Below are positions 54,601 to 64,000 of a stretch of 64,000 nucleotides of DNA, piece by piece. This DNA is from Psettodes erumei. Its lineage: Eukaryota; Chordata; Actinopteri; Pleuronectiformes; Psettodidae. Where the stretch lies: the NCBI GenBank assembly GCA_016785225.1, contig JAFBJZ010000644.1:1-64000 (forward strand), written 5' to 3'. Below the pieces are notes generated by a model that did not search any database, had not been told where the DNA came from, and saw only the letters and a program-made list of their open reading frames with translations. How positions within the stretch are numbered: position 1 is the first letter of the stretch; each line of letters opens with the position of its first letter. The position numbers were made by a program, and so were the translations under genes.

Positions 54601-55985
54601 TAGATGTAAGCATTTACTTGATGTTACACCCTTTTTAAGGAAGAATTTAAGTCAAGGTCTTGCCTCCTGTACAAAAGACGGAGCCCTACAAGCAATGTCC
54701 ATGCAATACACTTTTTACACTTTTTTAATCTACACTGTTTATATTAGACATAATATTTATTGGTGTGGAAATAGGAGTGGATTTCCTGTGAGATGAATCT
54801 GCATCACCTGGTACAAATCAGTGTACATTGCAGCTATGAGAAGGAGAAGGTGGCTGCAGTATGAAATGAGTTTCATAACTCGTGCAATGGCACTTGCATA
54901 AAAATAAAAACAAAACTGTGACATTCTGTGCATGTGAAGCAGTGAATGGTGTGTGTGAGGATTGGGGGGCCTCCACTTAGCTCACATATTTTTATAGCTG
55001 TGTGTGAAATGCTTTCCTAAACATTTATAGTCTGCTAAAAGACGAAGAAATTCACAATTCACAGTGCCAAAGTAGAGCAGTGTGTTTGTAATTAAGTAGT
55101 TAGAAATCAAAGCAATAAGTGGAATGATTAATATTTAATAACATGGAGTTTTTATGGCTCAGTTAATTGAATACCTTATCTTTATTATGCAGATGCTTCA
55201 TAAATATGAAATATTACACATTAGAGATTCTGTTCTTGAAAACCTCACTGAAGCATTTAAAAATATAATTAAGCTTTGCAAATATAAACCCAGGACTTTT
55301 TTCTAGTTTTTACTCAGAAAGCTTTATCTACACTGAACCTACATCAATAAAATAATAAAAAGCTCTGTGGACTGAGAAACTTAGTTATTTTCTTATTGTT
55401 TCTTTTCCTCCCTCAAAAAATACTTTGTCTTTATTCTTTAAAAATCAATGTAAACTGTCAGGGGGGTTGATTTATCATGGGATTACATCTGAGCTCAATA
55501 GTTCAATATCAAATGTAATCTTGTCATTCTTGTATACTGTATTCCAGGACTCTGAAAATTATCGTTTGCAGTGGATTCACAAAGCCATTCACAGTATTAC
55601 AGCTGAGGAACTGAATGAAACATGCCCGTGGAAGTACTCTAGCTTACATCATATGCTTCATATGTTTAAACACATTTACATTCTGATTCTGACCTCAACT
55701 GCCAGCAGTGGTGTATAGGTTTGTTGTAGGGTGTAGGTGCTCATCAATCAGAATCAGCAGTGTTTTGGCCATGCTAGTGCCATTTTCCAACTACTGGATG
55801 AATTGCAATGACATTTTGTACAGACATTCATTGGTCCAAAGAAGATGAATTGCACTGTCTTTGGTGATCCCCTAACTTTTCCTCCAGCACAAGTGTGAGA
55901 CTGACATTTATAAATCTATAGATTTTACCATGCTAAAGTAGGAGGATAAACATGATGACAACAATATAGCTTCTTTACATCAGCA
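51641..55985. other. About 4.3 kb without a recognised gene
   Basis: A (GT)n tract lies at 52731-52750. Frames at 52102, 52259, 53374 and 53645 are 60-130 codons but lack domains or homologous motifs. 55140-55200 has enhancer-like AT-rich texture (TCAGTTAATTGAATACC). Nothing is firmly identified. Confidence 0.4.
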
Positions 55986-55989
55986 TGTT

Positions 55990-56570
55990 AGCACTGTTAG
56001 GGTTCTGGGATTGTGGGTGTTGTGTTGGTTTTTTCTCTGGCTCTCTATGTGTGTGTGTGTTTGTGTGTAATATGTGGGGTGTTGCAGGTGGCAATGCGTG
56101 GCTTGCTGGATCTCTGGCCAACTAAAGATTATCACCTGTCTGATTATAAGACCGCTGCTGCCCTCCACTCATTGCCAGTCTGTTCAGTAATCCTTTGTGG
56201 TAACTGTTCTTTGGCCATTTGTTTGTTTTTAAGTTCTGAGTCAGCGTCTTGCCCTGCCACGTCTGGACTCGCCGTGCATCAGTCATTCACACAGCTTACT
56301 CTCATCTGTTTACCGCCAGCCTCTGCCTCATCAGCACAGCAATGCCAAGACCCACCATTACAACTCTCTTGCCTCTGCAAGAAAAAAAACCCTCCATTCT
56401 CTGGACTCCACATCGAACCAGCTTGTCTCACCATTGAAACCAAAATCCAGCTCTGTCTCCAGTCTTCCTCTGCCTCTGCCGTACGGAACCGAATAGTTTT
56501 CCCTTAATCCATTTTGTTTGTAATACCCATACCTGTCTGTCAGGGCAGTCAACCCTGTAAGAAGCTATTA
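55990..56570 (+). repeat. LTR-like block
   Basis: Begins near TGTTAGGGTTCTGGGATTG (55995) and continues with GGCAATGCGTGGCTTGCTGG and CAGTCTGTTCAGTAATCC. It is more GC-rich than its surroundings, and runs into CTGTCTGTCAGGGCAGTC near 56540. The texture resembles a fish LTR. No polyA signal or duplication was found. The 164-codon plus frame across it has no domain. Confidence 0.3.
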
Positions 56571-56867
56571 CAAAGCAAGGCATTCTTGGGACATTTGGTT
56601 CATTTTGCATCTCAACATTGAGACTATATCTCATAATCTGGAGAGAATCCTGTCATCTCTTCCCTAGTTGCTTCATCTCCAGTGCTTACACCAAATGCTG
56701 CCATAGTTCTCTTCGGGATTCCAATACAGCCAGATTGGAGCACTCTCAGTGACTTTTGTTGACTGACTGACTGTCATTGAAACAGCCACAGGAGCAGTTA
56801 TGGGAGTGGACTACAACCCACAGAGGTTAAATACCTTGGTTTTACCACAATGCATCAGAACTGAAGA

Positions 56868-56935
56868 AGCCTTTTGGATGAGTGATGAAATATCTTTAAG
56901 AAATTCTACAAGTCAAGCTGATTTGGATTCAGTGC
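56868..56935 (+). repeat. Fragment related to the 36.7-kb hairpin repeat
   Basis: GAAGAAGCCTTTTGGATGAG at 56862-56881, then TGATGAAATATCTTTAAGAA, parallels GATGAAGCCTTTTGGATGAG at 36768. The inverted arms are not conserved. Confidence 0.5.
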
Positions 56936-58284
56936 CCTTTGGGCTGTCAAACTACTATTTCTCACTTTAACTACACCCATTTTGTGATCTGTTGTGTAGT
57001 TTTTCCTTATCTTATTCCAAGGCCCTAATGACTAGACTGCCATGAAGTTTACTGAGCACATTTCTGCTCCACAGAGGATGAAACCTTTTCATTTTGGATA
57101 CTCAATGATTTCTGCAGGGCTATTTGCAGGCAAGTTTCACATTTACACTGTAAGATTTCATGAAATGTCAGCAATTTGTCACAAAATTTGTTGAACACAT
57201 TTATTCCCTACAGTGGATGAATCCTTCTGATTAACACAAACTTCAAATTTCCTCCAATTTTTTTTCTTTCCTCCAAATTTTACATTTTACACCAGTGATT
57301 GTAAGAAAGCAAAGCATCAAAGATGCTGAAAAATGATGATTCAAATCATCACTCCAGAAAATAGACCAAGACAGATTTCAGTTCAGGTTTTATTGACTTT
57401 TGAGATCAAACCCTCTATCACACTGCAGTAACTTCTCTGGTCACACATTGAATATATAATTTAATCACTATTTGAGCATTTCCCAAACATTGAGGGAGAG
57501 CACTGATCTGACAAAAGTCAGATATGAAGAAGGCTGAGCAATCTATGGAGAAATGGGTTCCTACCAAATGTTTGTGGCAAATGTCCATGGGTATGGGCAT
57601 TTGGCCATATTGCCTGAGTTAGTACCAATCCCTTTTGCCACAGCCCCTATAGGCTGATGGAACAGAAATGAAGATGCACCTCCTGAAGCTGATGAGGAGG
57701 TGGTCCTCCCAGTTATTCCACTCCACTAACACTAAGCACAGTGGCCCAAAGTGGGATTCTGACCATGCCTTGCTGAAGCATGAACCAGTATGTTTTGAGG
57801 ATGCATCCCGGGTGCCTCAGATAGCAGTAAGCGGGGATCTAAGGAAGCAAACTCTGGGACTTGATTATCTATGAGGAAATGATAGAATTCTCTCTTGTGC
57901 TGTAAGCAACAGGGTGTGTTTTTGAAGTTTCCAGCAAAAATATGTATCAGCCAAATTATGATAACAGACATTTCAGACTGGCCAGATTGTATCTAATGAG
58001 GGCAACACAGAGTGAGTGCAGTGGATCAACATGGATGCTCTTAACCAGTGACTGTATATTAAGATGGATGAGATGCCAGATCACCAATACACTCTACTGA
58101 ATGGCTCTGGCCATTTTTCCAGCCTCCAGGTCATTCCCCTGCGTCTCCTGCTGCTCCGCAGTCTTTTTATTGGCCCTTTCATCTACTGAGCTGTCTTTAG
58201 GTTTGCTTTCAATTAGTTATTTTTGATATAATTAACAAGATTGACAAGCCATTGTAATGGAGGGTGTATCTGTGACCTTGATAC
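56936..58284. other. No gene seen
   Basis: Frames at 57418, 57668 and 57732 have no recognisable domain. No repeat named. Confidence 0.4.
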
Positions 58285-58292
58285 CATTGTCT

Positions 58293-58837
58293 TAGTGGTG
58301 TGCGATACTGCATATTTTGGTATCGATCCGATACAAAGTAAACACGGGCCAGTATCACCGATACCGATACAGATATCAATACTTATCAATAAATAAGGTG
58401 GCTGCATCATTGAATAGCTGAATCTCAATTAATTTTCAGGACCTGAAGTGTTTTTTGTGATGTTTCCTTTTTTTATTATTAAATAGTTAAAACTCAGGAC
58501 AGAATTAGGACAAAGTTTATAATTAAATAGAAAATGTTTTGTTATCAAATGTTTTAAGAAAATCTTTTTTGCTTTGCGTGTCTAAGTCACGTCACGTGAC
58601 TCATGTGACAGCGCAACATCTAAACACAAGAGGGGGAGGGGGAGCAACGTGTGCCTGCTCTGCGCTGACACAGGAGTGGCGAGTCCGGCGACCTGGCTGT
58701 TTCCTCTTTGCCAAAACCGCAGCATTGCAAACAAGAGCGGAACTTAAAGTAAAGAATCGATCTCACCAGGCTAGTATTGATCCGATACCAACTTGTTATC
58801 GATACTATCGATATTTGGATCGATCCGCCCACCACTA
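58293..58837. mobile_element. hAT-type MITE, 545 bp
   Basis: The left end TAGTGGTGTGCGATACTGC and the reverse complement of the right end, TAGTGGTGGGCGGATCGATC, form short inverted termini of hAT type. The flanking 8-mers are CATTGTCT (58285-58292) and CCATGTCT (58838-58845), an imperfect target duplication. Both ends are rich in ATCGAT and GATACC motifs. The centre is CpG-rich and contains ACGTCACGTGACTCATGTGA. No transposase is present, so it depends on another element. Confidence 0.65.
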
Positions 58838-58845
58838 CCATGTCT

Positions 58846-58964
58846 CCACTCATTGCTGTGCAGACTGCTCCAAATTACATAATTAGTGCAAGACAACAGC
58901 ACCTGTACCCTGAATATTTTGGCTTTACCTAGGCATTTGACCTCCTACACATCCTACAGACTTG
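58846..58964. other. No feature seen
   Basis: Short gap between the MITE and the minisatellite. Confidence 0.3.
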
Positions 58965-59130
58965 AAGCCCATTGCTGGAACTGGATAGGCATCTGTTGGG
59001 GCCCCAGTGCCAGAACTGGAGAGGCATCTGCTGAGACCCCTAACACCAGAACACATAGGACATCAATCAGGATCCCCAACATAGTAACAGGAAAGATGCC
59101 GGAACCAGAGAGCCATCTGCCAATACCCTG
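58965..59130. repeat. Decayed minisatellite, about 36-bp units
   Basis: Units of CCAGAACTGGAGAGGCATCT type followed by a run like GGGGCCCC. About four to five units are recognisable, with increasing decay to the right. Confidence 0.55.
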
Positions 59131-59504
59131 GAGTATCCATCTCAGGGACCCTAGGGGACTTGGCATCGATCGTACAACTTAGCATGTTGGTTGCTAGTAG
59201 GCTGTGGAGCATTCTAAGTTCGGTAAACTTGAGGGGCATGAGTGATAGAAAGCTACAACTGTGGTAGCAGAGGTGACAAAATCTCTGATGGCAGGAATCA
59301 TCATTGTCCATAGCGAAAGAGTCAACGGAGTGTCAGAACTGCATCTTTATGCCTTAAACTGGAGGCTGTCTGGCAGCTGACCTGGAGTTCTTCTGGACAG
59401 CAGGTCAACGTCAAGAGTTTCTTCATTGGAAAACTGGTGGTCAGTTCATTCTTTTACATTTTTAGTAAAGTTTTTAACCCAAGTGCAGATAACACTGGTG
59501 AGTG
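59131..59504. other. No gene seen
   Basis: No domain in the overlapping frames. It may be part of an LTR element, but no terminus was found. Confidence 0.3.
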
Positions 59505-59650
59505 AGAAAGTATCCATCCATACCACTTATCTGTTCAGATCCTCAGGGCTGCTGGAGCCAATCCCAGCAGACAGTGCATGCCCACTGTCTGCTGGGATTG
59601 TCTGGCGGGGTATATCAGGAAAGGTTGCCAGTCTATCACAGGGCTGACAC
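59505..59650 (+). repeat. Fish dispersed repeat containing a perfect palindrome
   Basis: TATCCATCCATACCACTTAT, then GGCTGCTGGAGCCAATCCCA, then GGTTGCCAGTCTATCACAGG and ACACATAGAGACAACCA match the family also seen at 41565. Inside it, CAATCCCAGCAGACAGT (59559-59575) and its exact inverse (59584-59600) form a 17-bp stem with an 8-base loop. Confidence 0.65.
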
Positions 59651-61430
59651 ATAGAGACAACCAGTAACCGGAGAAACAAAAGCCAAGAAACTGTGGGGAC
59701 AAACAGAAAAAAGAAATTCAAAATCTCTGAAAGAAAGGAAGTAAAGCATGCATAGCAGAGGTACAGGGAACATGAACTATAAACAATATAAACAAACTGC
59801 CAAATGACCTGGGTACAGACAGAGACTTATACTCATGAGAAGAGCAGAGATAATGGGGCACAAATGTAACATGTTAGGATAGGGTAGACACTGACAAAGG
59901 AAACAAACATACAGAGACAGGAAGCACACAGTCACCAAGTAGACACACTCTGAAAAACTACAAAAACAGAAAATGCTATTTTTGAGGGTTTACACAACTT
60001 AAAATAGTTCCACTTTGCTTTGCCCATTTATATTTACATTTTTTGAGGTAACAAAAGCAGATGGCAACATGAAAAATATAGAGCTAAGAAATCAAAAATT
60101 GATAAGCACCAAATTAATTCAGAATTGAAGGCTTCACAAAGAGTAGTTGAGCTTTACAATGTTCTGTTGCTTGAGCTAATGTCAGCAACAAACAAGCGTT
60201 TTGTAGTTTACTTTGATAACAGCAAGTTAAGGAGCCTCTGACAAAATTGGCATGGTAATCACACAATCAAAAAATGTTTGCATGAATTGTGTGAATTAAT
60301 ATTGAATTTTAGCTAGCTGTCAGTTTAGTTAAGTGAACCTAATCTATTACTAATTCCACAATGACTACATTACAAAACTTGAGGACTAGGTCTTGACTTA
60401 GTTTATCAGTCTTGGTTTGGGATTCCATAACCGAGATTTGAGACTTGTAAAATTATATACATTTACTACGACATGTCACTATCTTTGTGTCTTCCCTTTC
60501 TCCTGTTTCTCTGTGTCTCTCCCTGTCCTCAATTTTCTTAGGGTCCTGCTATTTGATGAGCACCTTGTGATAAGTTCAAGACTCAGTATTTTCCAAACCC
60601 TTCGGTCAAGTTATATGATAACCTGTTCTCATGGAAAAGTGACAGGCAGCCTGTTTGCCCTCCTCTTCTCTCCTCTTTGCCATAAGCTGTCCTGTCAGTA
60701 ATTTTGGCTGGAGGCCCCTCAAGTTCCCCTGAGGATCTTGCTATAATGCAACATGATGGCAGACATTAACCTGGAATTAAATCTTAAAGGTAAGATTGCG
60801 ACAGGGATTTGCAGCTGTCACAGAAGCTTACAGGTGATGTGGTGCATTTTTATTTTATTTTATTTTGCAGCAAGATGAGGAGGAGGGAAGAGAAAGAATG
60901 TAATTAACCTCCTTGGTGGGGGAAATTCTATTACAAGCTCCTATTCTGCCATGGAAAGTGTGGTGCAGGGAGATGTCACAGACCATCAAGCAGAAAGCCA
61001 GGGCTGCCTGCATTTTAAACCAAACTTCCAATTTTCTCCCCATCTTTCTTCATTCTCACTGAAGCTGGAAATTGAGAAGGGCACACTTATGTAAAGAGGG
61101 AGGGAGGGAAATAAAAGGTAAGCTGCATTTCAGAGTTTAACAAGTTATTTATGTAATGTACATTACTTGTATATTGGTATGGACAGACCAGAGTTTTTTT
61201 GTTCTTGACGAGCACCTGGTACATATGTACAGGAAGTCATACACAAAGCGTTGATACAGTCAGAATTTATTCTTGAATTTTTTTTAAAAACTTAGTGTAC
61301 ATGTTTGATTGCTGTGCCAGGCAAGAACCTCAAGTAATAATGTAAACAAGCTTGCTGGTAACTGTAGCTACTTGCTGCAGTCGAGTTTGTGATGTATGCT
61401 CCCACTTTGGAGAAGAAGAGAGGAGTAGTG
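59651..61430. other. Single-copy-looking DNA, no gene
   Basis: 59650-59960 has A-rich text of LTR-like texture, but no termini. 60850-61060 is a complex, GC-moderate block that could be conserved non-coding sequence. No exon was supported. Confidence 0.35.
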
Positions 61431-61440
61431 ACACAGACCC

Positions 61441-61822
61441 CACCCGATCTGATTGCTGTCATACCATTGAATAGGCGTAATTCGTGTACCGTCATCCCAC
61501 AGACATGGGCCAATAGGCCCCTACTCTACCTACCTAGGTTAAGGGTTCGGGTTCGGGTTAGGGTTAGGGTTAGGGTTAGGGTAAAAGCGATAATAAGTAA
61601 TATAATGTTATTATAAATAAAGCTTTTCCAGTGACGTATAATTCCATAGCAAGCCTACTGTGCCTACTGGGTATTGATAACATTGGGTCAAGCATATGAA
61701 TAGGTGATCACAGCCTTCTAAACCTACTAGTAGGTAGAGTAGGGGCCTACTGGCCCATGTCTGTGGGATGACGGTACACGAATTACGCCTATTCAATGGT
61801 ATGACAGCAATCAGATCGGCTG
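61441..61822. mobile_element. Foldback element with telomeric repeats in its loop
   Basis: The arms 61444-61532 and 61731-61819 are inverted copies matching at 88 of 89 positions. The first bases are CCGATCTGATTGCTGTCATA. A 7-base direct repeat, CACAGAC, flanks the block at 61432-61438 and 61823-61829 and may mark the insertion site. The 198-base loop carries TTAGGG-type repeats near its left end. The matching frames on opposite strands (61389-61616 and 61611-61796) are produced by the palindrome and are not genes. The class is unknown. Confidence 0.8.
61537..61584. repeat. Interstitial telomeric repeat, about 8 hexamers
   Basis: Units read GGTTAA, GGGTTC, GGGTTC, then four GGGTTA and GGGTAA. 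The vertebrate telomere repeat TTAGGG is therefore present with three exact and several variant units. Unique DNA continues for 2.2 kb on the right, so this is internal and not a chromosome end. Confidence 0.85.
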
Positions 61823-64000
61823 CACAGACATGGAGCCACGGATGTATTATAAGACCTGGATAACCATGTAGGAAATTTTTCCATTGGCCATTTGTGGTAT
61901 TACGGTGAAAAATCCCTTAAAAGCATTTCCCCATGGACTACAATAATAAAAGAAACACCTGTAAAACTGTTGACAGGACATCCCTAGATATACACGTAGT
62001 CATTGTCAAAACTTTTCAAATGCTGAGAGTAAGCCCAGATAATTCTGTGTTGATGGACACTCTAAGTGCAGTTGTGTTGCATCTCGTGAAAGAGGGTCCT
62101 TGCTTATTTTTATGAATGTGAAGAAATGAAAGGAAAACTTCAATAACACAAAAAATTTCCCTCATCACTCAAATGTTTTGTTATATGGTTTGTGTTGGTT
62201 TACTGGTCTTGTGTTAGTCTATGTTCCATGAGTGACAGGGCCGCCATCAGATGCTGATCAACTTGTCTTTGTCCCTTTAAAACCCACATAAAGGGGCAGT
62301 AAAGCTCCCGGAAAAATTTGGTTGTGGTTCTAATCATGTTTTGCATTGTTTTTGTTTGACTTAATTGGATCTGGCAGTTCTTCTGACTTGATTTCATATT
62401 CAGCCCATAAAAGGCCAGTAAATAGTTGCTTGGAAAACATGAACATTTTATTGTAAGATTTTAGATACATGCTTTTAGAATGAAAAACATTATGTTTCAT
62501 CACACTGTTAACCTGGTCTATCTTACTGTCAGTGTCGGCATAATTTCCACATAACATTGTCCCCATTCATAACAACATTAAGCTTTACATTTAGTATATT
62601 TCAGTCCACAGTATACTGTACATACAGTACATGTTACAAGAGCATGCTTATTATCTTGGCTAATACAATCTACATGAAGTTCATCTCTGGTTTTGCAGAA
62701 CACAGTCAAAAATAAAGAGGGTTCAGTTTCTAAAATGTCTGGTCTTTAATAGTGACCTAAAACGATTGAAATACAAGTAAAATTGCTTTGTTAGATCAAA
62801 GTGGCAAAGCAATGAAAATAACTTAACAAATGATCAAAGACAAAATACATACTTTAAAAACAATTTTATTTCATATGCAGCACTGTAGGTAGGTAAATGT
62901 TGAATTAAGTCTTGACAGGCAAAAATGGAAGAAACCAAACCAGAATTTCTTGCCATCTTATGATTTTATTGTAAATTACTAAGAGCTATTTGTGATTTAA
63001 GCTAAAATAATGCTTCCAGCTGAATGATGTCATATTTTCTTGAGAACATCAGTAATGAATTGACACTGAACACCAGTTAACCACAATGTGAATGACTGAA
63101 TGTCTAATAATATCTTACTTTTCCAGAACATTATTGTCATCACTTTTTTTTGCTGCCATATGTAGACATACATCTTTGTTATTAAGTTTTGAAGCACCAA
63201 GTAAATCCTGTATAAGTCTATGGCATAGCCTTCATGAATCGAGGATACAGCTTGCTCATCCTCATGGCCAAGAGGAATGATGGGAAAAACACTACTTCAC
63301 ATATTCAGTGGGCCGCATAGACCCAGAACTAAAACAGAAGCCAGAAACATTTTGGTGTATGTGCCAGGGGAATTCCTATAGAATTGACTGGGCTCCATTT
63401 TCCATCTGGCAACATAGTCTTATAATACATCCATGCACTGAGCCATGAATATCTGTCCACAGTCAGCTCAACTAAAGTCAGAGAGTCAACTAAAAAGTAT
63501 TTTAACCACCTATAACAGCACTTAACTAAAAATTCAGTTTAAGTACAATAACAATATTAAGAATAAGCAGTCCTTTCCTTCGACACTACAATTTCAGCTA
63601 ATTGTACAGTCTTGCCAACAACCCAACATATCAGCATGCTATGGGTTTTTTTTAATATATCACGCTTTACAATGTTATTGATTACATAAGTTATCAGCTT
63701 GCAGTGTCAGACAGTTGATAGTGTATTGGTAATATTATATATACTATCATCCTGATCACCAATTCTGACTTAGGTACTTTAGGTAACATAACTTGCAAAA
63801 TACTAATAGTTTGTATCACCTGGTGTCTTCTCTGATACCCCTCCCAATGCTAGGGTGAAATGTGGGGTATCAGAGGTATGCTATGGCAACACAATATGGA
63901 AAGCCCCACCCCGCAATGAGACAGGATTGGTTCCTTAGGTATATGACGTGTGAAACCCTTTTGGGGTGTGAATCTCTGGGTCGATTTTGAGAATGTTACT
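61823..64000. other. No gene; small hairpin at 63831-63874
   Basis: AT-rich, single-copy-looking DNA. TCTGATACCCC (63831-63841) and its exact inverse (63864-63874) form an 11-bp stem. Frames at 61933, 62200, 62330 and 63092 have no domain. The window ends without a recognised feature. Confidence 0.4.

Noticed and set aside
56013..56507. 164-codon plus-strand frame as a gene
   Set aside because: Cys- and Ser-rich by composition, no domain, lies in an LTR-like block and has no splice or promoter context.
61537..61584. A true chromosome end
   Set aside because: Only about eight partly variant hexamers, inside a foldback and followed by more than 2 kb of non-telomeric DNA.

Overview
The window looks like intergenic or intronic DNA from a bony (teleost) fish, probably a percomorph. 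The evidence is the mix of fish-type mobile elements: several Tc1/mariner lineages, an L2/Maui-like LINE, a Rex6/R4-like LINE with a restriction-like endonuclease, PIF/Harbinger and hAT relics, gypsy-type LTR fragments, and a large GGGCCCGAGCACC-headed repeat family. It is AT-rich with many microsatellites. I found no host protein-coding exon, tRNA or rRNA gene that I could defend. Almost every recognisable open frame belongs to a transposable element or is a by-product of a repeat.

Layout. 0.6-3.7 kb: broken gag-like frames on the minus strand, with a CpG-rich leader and an LTR-like end. 3.7-5.6 kb: a LINE 3' tail, an L1-type RT fragment and a decayed Tc1. 5.9-8.4 kb: a three-level nest, in which an older LINE is interrupted by an L2-type LINE, itself interrupted by a 471-bp solo LTR with a 5-bp target duplication. 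9-12.8 kb: Tc1 end sequences, a decayed hAT with exon-like blocks, an LTR fragment and another Tc1 relic. 12.8-20.5 kb: mostly single-copy-looking DNA with one long foldback at 14.55-14.85 kb. 20.5-25.8 kb: an L2-type LINE, an LTR split by a nearly intact Tc1-like element, a gypsy integrase piece and a Harbinger relic.

26.9-36.7 kb: the most striking region, a 9.7-kb higher-order array. Five composite units contain ten subunits of about 787 bp, and each subunit carries two copies of a 20-21 bp near-palindromic motif. 36.7-40.1 kb: a hairpin repeat, a MADF-like relic, a gypsy integrase C-terminus, a (TA)n tract and a Rex6/R4-type LINE. 42.6-46.5 kb: a second nearly full-length Tc1, an LTR-like block and further Tc1 relics. 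48.6-51.6 kb: a Harbinger pair (nuclease C-terminus and Myb-like protein) and a second copy of the older LINE. 55.9-61.8 kb: an LTR-like block, an hAT-type MITE, a decayed minisatellite, a fish dispersed repeat with a perfect palindrome, and a foldback element whose loop carries vertebrate telomeric repeats. The remaining DNA shows nothing I can name.

There is no operon or pathway here. The elements relate to each other by nesting, and their order gives a relative insertion history. Family names rest on motifs read by eye, and no database was searched.
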